The notes under the pieces: generated by a model
Told to the model about the DNA's origin: nothing
The model's database searches: none
What the model saw: the letters and a program-made list of their open reading frames with translations, nothing else
Source: Dipetalonema caudispina
Taxonomy: Eukaryota > Nematoda > Chromadorea > Rhabditida > Onchocercidae
Assembly (NCBI GenBank): GCA_013365325.1
Contig: JABVXV010000055.1
Location: forward strand, 227,274 to 291,273
Direction: 5' to 3'
Length of the DNA: 64,000 nucleotides
In this document: piece by piece, positions 14,601 through 25,973 of the stretch
Layout of the letters: every line of letters begins with the position of its first letter
How positions within the stretch are numbered: position 1 is the first letter of the stretch
Program-made: the position numbers and the translations under genes

Positions 14601-15017
14601 TTAACATATACCATATGGATTTAAATAACTCAAAGTTTTTTACAATTGAGAAGTCAAAGTTTTGGATCAAAATTTAATATCCTTCCAATGAAATTCAACA
14701 CTGCGAAATGTTAGAAATCAATTCCGTGAGTAGTGAGTAAAAACTAAGGATATAAAGCAGACATGAAATGTTAATTTTAAAGTTTTTTAAGAAAGATTTC
14801 GAAATATGACCTGGTTCTCCATTAATTTCACCTTTGATATGAATTATCTGCACTACATGACCGTATTCGATAGTTGAAACAATTTGTCCAGCTAATAATT
14901 TGAATTGCATTTCATTTTCTTGGTCTTTATTGGTACGATTGTTGTGTTTGTAAAACGATTGGCACATATTCATTAATAAGAGATTATCATCTTTTGTAAT
15001 TTTTCCAAATTTCTCAT
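11663..15017 (-). CDS. Catalytically dead trypsin-like (S1/DUF316-type) protein, 5' end missing
   Basis: Eight exons in transcript order: 15017-14811, 14521-14443, 14039-13934, 13760-13662, 13076-12872, 12734-12580, 12334-12242 and 11899-11663. All phases close, giving about 393 residues. The first exon carries KFGKITKDDNLLLMNMCQS, like the pre-protease segment of nematode DUF316 proteases. Exon 2 has the VCSGVIIT...HIITAASC block, where trypsins have TAAHC, so His57 is replaced by Ser (codon AGT). Exon 5 keeps the Asp motif (FSDIAIFEVE). Exon 7 has GDGGAA in place of GDSGGP, so Ser195 is replaced by Gly. The last exon has the C-terminal TRISEFHDFLCYY helix typical of the fold. Proteolysis should therefore be lost; a binding or decoy role is possible but not shown. 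A signal-peptide exon is expected upstream (15.02-15.5 kb) but none is convincing. The terminal exon may instead end at an internal GGTAGT donor near 11.74 kb. Confidence 0.82.
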
Positions 15018-15745
15018 CTAAATTTTAACAATTAAACTATAACGAAGTACAACACATCACCTAATGATACCACAAGTCTCAATTAGCTTAATACAGAAAC
15101 GTTTCTTGGCTTTTCAGCAAAAGATCATATACCATTGTGATACGATTCATTCAGTTGCATGCTATTGTGGTACTATCTGATCGATGAATTTAAACGTCGA
15201 ATGTCTTTTCTCAGCTATTTTACGATGTAGTATGATAAGTAGAATGTTTCGCTTATTTGAACTCTTTGAACATTTAACTGCAGAAAAAAAAAACCAAATG
15301 CACTTTTACGATTCAAAAATTCATGCAAATCAATTTTTCTCGCCATAAAATTACGATGCGAAGTTGAATTGATATACTGAAATGGGAAGGTTGAAAGGTT
15401 AGCGAACCTTGAAATGAGCGCGAAAAGGTTGCAATGAGTAACCATAGCGGAAACATAAGTGAAAAATAAAATTTCTTCAAAATTAAACCATTTATATGCT
15501 TATCATGATATTTTTTGCCAAACCAGCTAATCTCTGATACAGTGATGAATGAGAAATGTAGGAAAAACAGGTTCAGTATAGCTATGCGGTTGTATTCATC
15601 AAACGATCATCCAGTTCATCTACACCTGTTGAATTTGAAATTTGCGTAAAATACTAAAATTTGCATACTCTGAAATATTTCATATTTTCAAGAAATGATA
15701 ATAGCTTTATTATTTCAGGATTGTATAATTTATTAGACAGATGAT
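15018..15745. promoter_or_regulatory. Shared divergent intergenic region
   Basis: About 730 bp separate the first recognised exon of the pseudoprotease (-) from the start of the BUB-family gene (+). It probably holds the missing signal-peptide exon of the former and both promoters. I cannot point to specific regulatory sites. Confidence 0.45.
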
Positions 15746-16743
15746 ATGGTTGAACGGTCAGCTGGTACCAAAACCAGAAGACTACTTTACCATAAAAGGT
15801 TAATTATCGGAAATAAAAAATTATCGAAATTTCTAGAAGTTTTTGAACTCTTTGATTGATACTATCGCATTTTACGGGCATTATTCGTTGATACTTTACT
15901 CTATAAAACTCATAATTGTGTTGGTTGATTTGCATACTTCAGGCATAATCTCAAATCTCTAACTGAGGTTTTGTCACCAGTTGATGGAATAGCTGATCCA
16001 CTCACTTTATTTCAAGCGTTTGTTTTTGAATTTGTCATTTTTTTTCCAATTTTTTCTTTCAAAACATCAAATTAGCTTCAAATTTTATAGCCTAAAATAA
16101 ATATCGGTTTTTTTTTAAAGTCAATTTATTTAACATTAAATAAGAAAATAAAGTCACTAATTACAGGCATATCCTACAATTGCGTGATACTGCGACGGAA
16201 TGTGAACTACTTGAAATAGCAAAATCAAGTTTAATAAAATTACTCACCCTTTACAAACATGAAACATATCGTAACAATGATCGATGCTTTCGTATTTTCC
16301 TACTTGCTGTTTGTTCTTTCTTGTCAGCTTTCTAATGCATTGTAGTAAAGTCAATTAAATATTCATCAACTTAAACATTATCATTATTTTGATCAATGTT
16401 ACTTATTCATTGAATGCAACAACAATTAATGAGGATTAATTTATTGATGTTGCTATCAGTGTTTTTTTTTTTTTCAAATTTGAAAAATTTTTCTTTTTTA
16501 AATATTATAAATTCGAAAAGATGTGTTTAAAAGATACAATTGTGACAATATTTTGCATTTTTTAATCCATGATAAATTTCGACATCAATTTGCTTTAATT
16601 AAGCTTTTATCGGGTCGGTTCCAATTGAAATTTAACACGTTTGAACGAAAAATGAATCAACCGCGATGTTTAATTAACCAAATTAATACTCGAAAATTAA
16701 ATCAAAATTTTGCACTTTTATTGAAATGAAACAATAGTAATTG

Positions 16744-16776
<33 letters not shown>

Positions 16777-19700
16777 AATCGTATTTGTTGCAGATGAAAT
16801 TTTTAAATGATACGACTGCAATGAAAATGTTCAGTGCATTTTATGATAGCAAAATGTTTACACAATTATCAGATTTTTACATCTATTGGATAAAACGTTG
16901 TGATAAAAATCATAGCTTTGTCCGAGCCATACTTATTAAAGCGGAAAAAATGGACGCTAAGCCGAGATGTGCCATTGGTATAAGGAAAAGGTCATTTATT
17001 TTCGCATAATTTACACCATGGTGTTTGAATGAAGTTGACGAAGAATGAAGGAAAAGATGAGGAAGATGGAAATATAGGAAGAGGGTAAACTTGACAAATA
17101 GCTGAAGCTAATTAGAGAAATCAATTTTTTGATATAGATTTAGTTGAAAGAAATTTTTCTTGATTTCAGTTCAATTGATAAAATTTTAATTTTTTTCCAA
17201 TTTTCTTTTTCACATTTTCTATTTTTATTTCAAATTTAGCTTTGAATTGCCTAAAATGTTTTCCATTTGAATAATTTTAGACAATTTGCTATAAAAGAAG
17301 AAGAATTGATTCTATGCAATAACAATAATGCTACTATTTCTACCGTTGCTAAAACAACCGGAACATTTGTATATCCGTGGGATATACAGCAACAGGCAAA
17401 GCTAATGAATGATATGAAAAAGCCAAATTTTATAAAATTTTACAACGTTAGTCTTTTTTTTTCGAATATTTTCAAGAAAAAATGCAAATGCACATTATTA
17501 GAAAATAATATTGTACTTTGTGAAGTTTGTGGCGGTATTATTTTTGCATGATATATGCCACTAAATTAATTGATTTAAATTAATTATAATCAATTCTATT
17601 CAGGTAAACGAACATACTATTACTAAATGAATTTTTAACTAGTAAAATGGTAATTTATTTCAAAATTTTTAAGGAATAAGTGAAATACTACTTCTTCGGA
17701 AGATTTTTTCAAAATTTAATCTAGATGATGCCACTTTAATTCAGCACTTGTTTTTTGAATTTCAGAAAAAGATACCACCATTTAATTTCATATTTCGTAA
17801 ATTATCTTTCCCAAAGGAAACTTCAAGCGGTTCTTTAAATTATGTTTGTTCTATCAAAGGTATTCCCAGTCGGTATTTCATTTTAAAAGTAAGCTATATT
17901 TTAGTTGCTTGTTAACCCTTTAAGTGTAACTTTTTAAATGAGTTTTATTTTGGATAAAAAAACGAAATAATTATAATTGGCGTTTTAAATATTTTGAAAT
18001 GATAGCATAATTTTAGTTACGTTCGAAATATCAAAGCTACTGGGAGGCATATATTTATCATTATGTGGAAGAGGAATTACGTCTAATCTCGGGAATTATT
18101 CAAATATATCATTGTCTTACATTTATTGATAAATGCTTGATTGTTCAAGAATTTACAGCCGGAACACTGAAAGTAAATGGTCAAAGTTTAGTTTGCAGAA
18201 TCTTTTCTAAAAAAAGGCAAAAAAGATCCTATTGTCATTTTATAGGAAATAACAAAGCTAAAAATTTTGATTGTTTGGAATAAAAAAATTAAAATTAATG
18301 GAAAATAAACAGTACATTCTGTTGCTAGGCTAGCACTAAGCTTGAAATTAGATTGTATAAGTTTAGGCTTGTAAAAATTATTTACGTTATATGCAAAAAT
18401 GTGCAAGCAACTATTTTATCACAATACTTTTTCATTACTCTAAAATAGCAATTGTCATCTACTACTAACAAAATCCATTTAATTAAATTGCCCTAATCAA
18501 CTCATTTCTTGAGCTTCTTAGATGATGATTCTTTAATGCCTATCGACATGTAAAATAAGACTTGGCATTTTAAGTCATAAAAATCGTCACGTTAACGCTT
18601 TCTTTCACGTAAAAGTATATAATGAAGCAATATTCTTTAGGTATCTCTTGCCATTTTTTTTCAGGAATTGATAGAAGTTCAAAATTTTGGTGGTATAAAA
18701 TTAAACGAATTAATAGTTGCAATAATAATTCTCGATCTAATGAAAATTTTGCGTTCAATACATGAAATGAATATTATTCATGGATGCTTTAGAAGTGATA
18801 ATATTTTCATTACTAAAAGGTTTTTAAATTCAATATTTGGAAAAATATTTTCAAATTTCATCCAGTTTAATTTAAAGAGTTAATTGCCCTGAAAACTATA
18901 TCCTTGTCCAATTTCAACGCTATGTCCAATTTTAACTCTAAATATCTTCAAAAATTTGCTCAAATTCAATCAAAATATGTATTTGATTAAATTATTTTCA
19001 GAGCTTTTAAATTATTGATTGGATTACGGTTATTTAGCAAAAACTTAAAAATTTCTTTTTGAATTTCAATGCAAATTTTGATTTATCGAAAATTTCTTAG
19101 TCCATTTATTTCTCCTAAAAATTGTAGAATTGCATGCAAGCCACAGCTTGGCACATTAAGTAGTGGTGCAACATTACTTGTCAAATTAGCAAATTGGGAA
19201 TTTGCAATTCGAAACACTGATGGAACAAAGTATAGTGGACAATATATCAATGAGAACAAAGTTATCACCGATGGCAACTATGTAAGATATTTTGAAAAAT
19301 AATTTTTGATGAGATGAAATAATGCCTATTTTCATTTGTTTAATTATTTAGCCAAACAATTTCACTTTCAATTATTTCATCATTTTTACTACTTTAGCCA
19401 TACTTCATTATCTGAGGTATTCTGTATCGTTATTGTTTGGCCAAGATATTTTATTCAACATTGTAAATTTTAATGCAACCAAAGCTTTTCTTCTTCTATT
19501 AAGCAGCATTATCATAGCTACTTTTTTGATGTTTATTTAATAATGTCTCCATTATTAGCCACTGCAATATGATCATTTATTCTTGGAAATTTGACCTATT
19601 TGGATCACACTTCTTACCTAAAACTAGAGGTAGAAATTGCACTGAAACAGAATACAATGAGATGTGAAATGTTGAGGTAATTGAAACTGCTGATGATCTC

Positions 19701-20637
19701 TAGAAATTGCGTAACTAGGTTCAAAGGATATTTCTCTTAATTTGGAGATGTGTTAAAGCAGAAAACATAATACTTAAGGCTGTAGGTTACGGTGATTGAA
19801 TTCAAAGGTTAAATTTGGTATTTTTCTTATTTCAGAGATGTGAACCGTGGAACTACGAAATTGATTATTTGGGCCTTGTGAATATTGCAAATGAGCTAAT
19901 CTGCAATCAGACATTGCGCTATTTACAATGCGCAAATGGGAGTTATGTTCCTTTGTTGAACTTGAAAAGGTTTTCAATTTTGAATTCTTCTTTAAAATCA
20001 TAGTCATTGAAATATTCGAAATCACTTTGCTGAGTTATGCACTACAAATAACAATAACATCCGAAATGATACATATGTTCTCTGGCAGGTACTTATCATC
20101 TCATTGTTTAAAAAATTAATATCTTCTGTCTGTCCAAAGAAAATTACTGATTCATAATAAAGATGAAAATTCTGCAGCCAGCGACTAAACTTTGCTAGTT
20201 TTAAAAAACTTTTGAGACTTATGAGTAATTTACATATTCCTGAATTGATCAAAAAAATTTGCTTGATCTTCCAGATTCGACAAAGGAGAACGAGCTATCA
20301 AAATATAATATCATGATCAATTTCTATTTTAACAGCTTATCCTACTTGCGATATATGTCAAGCTTATTATCGAAATTACCTGCAGCATTGTAAATATGGA
20401 ATTTATTTCATCAAATTCGTCTTTTACAGGAATTGGTCTATGAATGAACTGTGGTGTAATTTATTTCATAAATGTTTGAATATGGAATTGCATGATTGGA
20501 ATGAATTGATTGAAATGTTAGCGCAAGCAACAGATATTTCTATACATGAAAATGTCGATCGATGGATAAGATCATGTGCTGAATACAATATCCTCTTTGT
20601 GGAATTATTCAAAAGAAACTCACAATTCTATCCCTGA
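15746..20637 (+). CDS. BUB1/BUBR1 (Mad3)-family spindle-checkpoint protein with degenerate kinase domain
   Basis: Eleven exons: 15746-15798, 15943-16017, 16167-16308, 16794-16990, 17281-17446, 17766-17888, 18017-18172, 18665-18819, 19128-19281, 19836-19969 and 20430-20637. They sum to 1563 nt (520 aa plus stop) with every phase closing. The N-terminal 150 residues match Mad3/BUB1 homology region I (SLIKLLTLYK...YRNNDRCFRIFLLA, then FSAFYDSKMF...AEKMDAKP). The C-terminal 270 residues match the BUB1/BUBR1 kinase fold: FILK with the ATP-site Lys, YWEAYIYHYVEEEL, LRSIHEMNIIHG, and the diagnostic EPWNYEIDYLG. The catalytic loop reads HGCFRSDN where active BUB1 has HGDIKPDN (Asp to Cys). The DFG position is replaced by ANWEF. 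The product is therefore a predicted pseudokinase. Animal BUB1/BUBR1 proteins are about 1000 aa; here the linker is short, with no KEN box or GLEBS motif visible. The exon 3 donor (GTTTGT) is the least certain junction. Orthology to nematode bub-1 versus san-1/mad-3 cannot be settled by eye. Confidence 0.85.
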
Positions 20638-21241
20638 AAGTTTTTGCATAAATGGATGAAGCCATTAAAATTGCTCTGACATTCATTAAAGGATAATATA
20701 AACTAACACTATGACTAATCCTATTTTTATGAGAAAATAATAATAAAGATGTCTTACAATAATTTCCTGCACGAGAAAACATTATGACTTTATTCAGTTG
20801 GTACAGAACTTTTTTTTTTTTTTTTTTTTTGTATATCCAACATATAATATAACTTTACGTAAAATATGAAATTATGAAACGAATTCACCAGAAAGTAAAA
20901 GTTATCTGTTTTAAGCGCTGAAAATTTTATTTAAATCAACATGACATTTTTACAAAGCATTTATCAATAATAAATTTATTGAAAATTAAATTGAAATATA
21001 CCCGATAATACGCATAAAAAACTTCCCGAACTATCAGTAAATAGTTATGGGAATGTAATTACGAGAATAAAAAATGCCGAAGTGAAAGAATTTAAAAAGC
21101 AGAGGAAAATGCAACATTTATCATAATATTGTCCAGATTCGCTATCAAAAGAAAATGAAAAAATTTCAAATTCTAGGTCACACTAATATTCTACAGTAAT
21201 ACAGTTCAAAGGTTAATGTGAATGAAGAGGAAGAAAATAAA
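20638..21241. other. Convergent 3' intergenic region
   Basis: About 600 bp between the stop of the BUB-family gene (+) and the stop of the proline-motif gene (-). It holds the AATAAA at 20742 and a T22 run near 20.81 kb. No coding signal is seen. Confidence 0.6.
20742..20747 (+). terminator. Poly(A) signal of the BUB-family gene
   Basis: AATAAA lies 105 bp after the TGA stop at 20637, in front of a short A+T-rich stretch. Confidence 0.55.
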
Positions 21242-24200
21242 TCAATCTCTGTACAATGGATTTTCAACAAAAATAGAACACGGATCATATGAACTGGTTC
21301 TCCTGATAGCGGCATTAACTTTTGATGAATATCTTTTGTCTTCGTAAGTTACTTGCCTTAAAATAGTATTACAGTTTCAAATAAGAAAATTCAACTTTTA
21401 TTGAACATTTTTTTACTATTATTTTATCTGTAAATCAATGAAACTACCCAAAACGCAATTCATAACTGCAAACAACGTTTGATTAAATTTAACAAATAGA
21501 AAAAAATTCCGAAAGTACAGTGATCAACGAAGCAATGTTGTAAGCATTATTTCCGAACTCACTTTGGCTGTAGGTTATATCCATTATTACAATGATAATT
21601 CCTGTCGTTGTACGTATTGAGAACATATTCCTGATCGGAATATTTGGGAACATACGTAACAGTCCTAACGTAAGGACTGACTGGTCGTCCATCATGCACC
21701 GATATCCAACGGCTTTCTTTGGTAACTTTTTTAAGTGGTATCATCGAATTAGCTATAGAAATAGCATTTACTAAAGGTATTGTACCACCGTTACCGGAAT
21801 GAGTTGACTGGGAAAAAAAGCCATGAGAATCATCAGATCGCGGTGAACGTTCTGAAACATGTGATCATTATCAAGACTATTATCAGTGCTTAAGTATTAA
21901 AAAAGTGCCACAATAAAGTGTTATTTTTTGGGGTTGCTGATTGCATAAAATGACATTTGTCCTCACGCTCACTTAAAAATGAGATTTTATTACATTTATT
22001 TTGAATCCATCCATAGATAAAATGAATGGAAGTGAAAATCTGCCGAAGTCTTAATTTTGTTGATTCTTTATCAGACTTTTCAAAAGGAAACAAAATTGTC
22101 TGTAAAGGTTATGATATAACTACAGAAAAGAAATATTTGGATTTGATATTACACTTTGACACAATGTTGAAGAATTGACGATAGACGTTAAAAAAGAAGC
22201 AAAATTTATAAAAGCTATCAAAAAAATTGATGAAAACAAAAATGAACCGTAAAAAGTGGATGTAGTATTGCAATGGTTTCCAGATGAAAAAGCGTTGTTG
22301 GTAACTTTGTCAATTTCGATACGTGGAATTGAAGCAGGTAAGGTGTCAAAAGGTTGTATCGGTGTAATCGGACGGTAACCATCTGATAATTTGTTACATC
22401 GGTTATAGTTATTATTTGTTTCCTTTACATGTGGATACCACGAAGTATTTTTTGATGAAGAAACTAGACCAAGTGGTTCCACCGGTGTTACTGGTCGCAC
22501 TGGACTTGCCGGTCTTACTGGTACTTTAGGCTAAAAACATTGCACCTTTTCAAACTTCATTATTTGTCATCACATTTTCAAACTTTTTGCTGAAATACTT
22601 TTAGAATTAAACATCCGACAGTTTGAACATTTCTCACTCTCATGACGCATTCATTCATAGAAGTCTACTTTTCTCAATTTAAAAATCAGTTATTTCCAAC
22701 ATTTCACAGAGCTATGAATTCCTAAAGAGGTACTACCAAAGGTAAAGTTTGTCTATAGAAAAAGGAAGATGCAGCAACAACAGAGATAAAATTCTAATTG
22801 TAAACTACTCCAGCTGTCGATAAGAGTACAAAGAAATGCTCTTTCTTGTCGTGCGATATGCATTTATGGTATAATAATAGAAGAATCGAAATAAGTATGG
22901 ATTATTTATTTGTACAACAAATATTTTTCATTCAACAATACCCGAAATCCTCTAATAATAAGACAGTAGGCAAATTCTGGCAGTGCCGATAAATCCTTTT
23001 TCATTAAATTTTAAACATATACATCATTTGGTTTATACATTCTACTTTGAACTTCTTTTATTGTTCATATTATTTACACTTAAATTTCACCACGTCTTGC
23101 TTTTCATCAATAGAGCATCAGAATTTCAGAATCTCATCTTAAAAAAAAACTATTTAGAGCTATACATTAGAGAGCTTTAAACAAATATGAATCAACAAAC
23201 CTTTTTCCTGAAGAACATCAACTTGACAAAACTCAATACAGTCAATGAGTATGTGTGTGCTATAGGAATTTATGTTTCTGATTATATTTGAGTTTATTCT
23301 GTTTGTTTTAAGCAAATAGTACATCCCTGTCCATATGCCTATTTAAACATCTTCTGGAAAAGCATCACCACGCATACACAAATAAACCTATCCATCGATT
23401 TGATCAGATTTGACATCATCGAGTGGAAGACATCGGTAATTTTACTGATGCAGCATATTTTCATTGTAAATAGTGAAATTACATAAATGAACTATCGATT
23501 ATTCTATTTATAAACAACAAATTCTCGACCTTGTTTTCTACCTTTGTCATATTAGCATCTAATCGATTCTCAAGTCCTCTGAGAGCAACGATGTAGGAAG
23601 ATTTCAAAATTTCGTAATTCTGAATGTTTTGGAAGTTGTCTGAATACCATTTTCAACTATAATAACTTACATCCTTCTCAATATGAACAACAATTTCACC
23701 ATTTTCATCTCTTCCATAAATTCTCCGTTCCGTATATGTATTGTAGGAATATTCTCGTTGTCGCTAGATTAAAATATATAGAGAAATTCTTTTTAAATTC
23801 AAAATTCCATCTTCAAAAATGGAATTTTGAATTTAAAACTATAAATAAAAGTTCGATTTCTATTGTTCCAAAGATAAATAAATCTTTCGATAAGTATATT
23901 GAAGCATACATACGTTTCTTTTTTTCTTTTTTGGCTTCTCTCATATAAACAGTAGTGCAGAAATATGTGCACTTGTCTAAATATTCTGAAAAGGCATAAA
24001 CTTTCATATCTCAAACTTACTCCTAGTTCCGGAATGCCATGAATATTCCGTTCATAACTCTCGCTAACATGCAATTCGTCACTGCCCAGATTACTAAAGT
24101 GCTGAAAAAGAGATATCGGAGAGTTCCATCACACCATTTTCAGACTAAATAAATATGACTAATTGCAGAAATCGTTTCACAATGCACAATGTTTTCAAAT

Positions 24201-24500
24201 GACTCATTGTCATTCTTTCTCGAACAATTTTATTTTCGACTAAATTTCTATAAAAAATGTTTCCGGACAAGAGTATTTTTTCATGTTTCCACCAGTTTTC
24301 AAATGCTGCTATGATATTTTTGTCAGTCCTCATTGGAACCAATCTATCCATTCCGATTTATTGTTTAACTTTTCCTTTTCGAGCTAATATAGTTGAAGAA
24401 GTGAAATTCCACCTATCATTTTGCTTACCGGAACTTTACATTTTCCCATACGCATTGCGTATCACGACCAATAACAGTTGTGGAAAGATATATCACGAAG
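21242..24500 (-). CDS. Unrecognised protein with repeated RP-x-[ST]-P motif, 5' end missing
   Basis: Seven exons in transcript order: 24500-24429, 24343-24160, 24101-24021, 23763-23671, 22530-22248, 21851-21563 and 21356-21242. All phases are compatible (about 372 residues). The N-terminal part includes FVIYLSTTVIG, possibly the end of a hydrophobic segment, then a basic/aromatic stretch (AFENWWKHEKILLSG). The middle exons are polar (ERNIHGIPELG, GRDENGEIVVHIEKD). Exons 5 and 6 carry RPASPVRP, RPVTPVEP, RPITPIQP and RPVSPYVR, an SP/TP-rich repeat that could be proline-directed kinase targets or SH3-type ligands. The end is FVENPLYRD. I recognise no family. The 1.1-kb intron 22531-23670 could hide further exons. 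The first exon, and any start codon, lie upstream of 24.5 kb and were not found. An alternative acceptor about 11 bp upstream of 24500 is possible. Confidence 0.68.
23791..23838. repeat. Perfect 20-bp inverted repeat (hairpin) in an intron
   Basis: Arms 23791-23810 and 23819-23838 are exact reverse complements around an 8-nt loop (CTTCAAAA). It lies in the intron just 5' (minus strand) of exon 23763-23671 of the proline-motif gene. At 48 nt it is shorter than a typical pre-miRNA. Confidence 0.9.
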
Positions 24501-24847
24501 CTGTAATGAAATTCTGAAATGAAAAGCCGATTACAACTGCAGTTCAGAGGTTATGAAGAACGTTTGAACTGTTCAAATAGGCGAATGGAACTTTCACTTT
24601 GGACATTTTGTAGAACAAATAAATATGATTCTTAAAACAATTGATATTTCAATTGAGAAAACATTGTCATCGAAATATTTTCAAAGTTTCACGATAGCAT
24701 CTGGAATTGGAAGCGTCGAAAATTAAGTATTTCGAGTTAGAAATCATAGTACGAAAATTTTTTAAAACAAAAAGTGCCACTAAGGAGATGCTACTATGAA
24801 AGGAAAAGTGCACGACGGGAAGTTCAAAATCGGATGATTTACGGGTG

Positions 24848-24861
24848 ACGGAACGTTCCGT
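24848..24861. promoter_or_regulatory. Heat-shock-element-like 14-bp palindrome
   Basis: ACGGAACGTTCCGT is a perfect palindrome containing the inverted nGAAnnTTCn pair that HSF recognises. Two units are the minimum, and a full HSE normally has three or more. It lies upstream of both divergent genes. Function is inferred from the motif only. Confidence 0.3.
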
Positions 24862-25524
24862 TCTGACATAGATGGAAATTGAACTTTAGAAGTATGCTTA
24901 TATTAGAATGCAAACTCTACGGTCTTTGTTAAATTTTTTAAAAACCTTTTATTGATAGTTGTAAGAAAGTTTAATTCGATTGTTATTTAATCTTTAATGT
25001 AAGGTCTTTGGACTGTCAAACAAAGAATCATAAATGTCATTTGTGATGTGATTTCAATGTTTCTGAATAATTGTTATTTATGAGAACAGTGACATATTAT
25101 TCATCACTGTTAATGATATTTTTTTTTAAAATAAACTGCTGTCTGTCTGATTGCACAGTTTTGCATTTCCTTAAGAAAATATTCGGAAAATAACAAAATT
25201 CTCGAAAAAGGATGTATCAACAGAATGAATTCGGAGAAGGAGGAGAAGGAGAAGGAAGAGGAATAAGAGGATAAATACCACTACATACAGCAGTATTATA
25301 TTTCAGAACCAGTCAAATACTTATCCTGTCCTTTCTTCCAAATTATTTTTATCCCTTCTTCTGCTTCCTTCTCAGCCTCTATTTTCTTTTTCTTCGAAAA
25401 TATAATATTTTTTTTTAGGCTTCATAGAGGGGATGATCTTAGATAAATTTACAATTCACACTTGGCAACTTAACCACTGGATAACTTTAGAAGGTATATT
25501 ACTAGCAATAACGTGGAAACATGC

Positions 25525-25973
25525 AACATGCATCCATAATACAACATGCATGCACAATGCAACACGCATGCACAATGCAACACGCATGCATAATACAACA
25601 TGCATGCATAATACAACATGCATGCATAATACAACATGCATGCATAATACAACATGCATGCATAATACAACATGCATGCATAATACAACATGCATGCATA
25701 ATACAACATGCATGCATAATACNNNNNNNNNNNNNNNNNNNNNNNNNNNNNNNNNNNNNNNNNNNNNNNNNNNNNNNNNNNNNNNNNNNNNNNNNNNNNN
25801 NNNNNNNNNNNNNNNNNNNNNNCAACATGCATGCATAATACAACATGCATGCATAATACAACATGCATGCATAATACAACATGCATGCATAATACAACAT
25901 GCATGCATAATACAACATGCATGCATAATACAACATGCATGCACAATGCAACACACGTGCACAATACAACATG
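25525..25973. repeat. 18-bp tandem repeat array around an assembly gap
   Basis: The unit is ACAACATGCATGCATAAT: about 11 copies before the N gap and about 8 after. Inner copies are identical. Units at both outer edges are diverged (CACAATGCAACACGC variants). Because 18 is a multiple of 3 and the unit lacks stops in several frames, long spurious frames run through it on both strands (for example a TTCMHN hexapeptide repeat). I read it as a minisatellite, not a gene. Confidence 0.95.
25723..25822. other. Assembly gap (100 N)
   Basis: Exactly 100 N inside the tandem array. A round number suggests a placeholder, so the true array length is unknown. Confidence 0.98.

Noticed and set aside
16523..16729. 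68-codon plus-strand frame inside intron 3 of the BUB-family gene
   Set aside because: No in-phase acceptor; including it breaks the Mad3 homology region between FRIFLLA and FSAFYDSKMF.
23523..23600. Possible extra exon GLENRLDANMTK in the long intron of the proline-motif gene
   Set aside because: Splice phase does not match the flanking exons, which join each other in phase without it.
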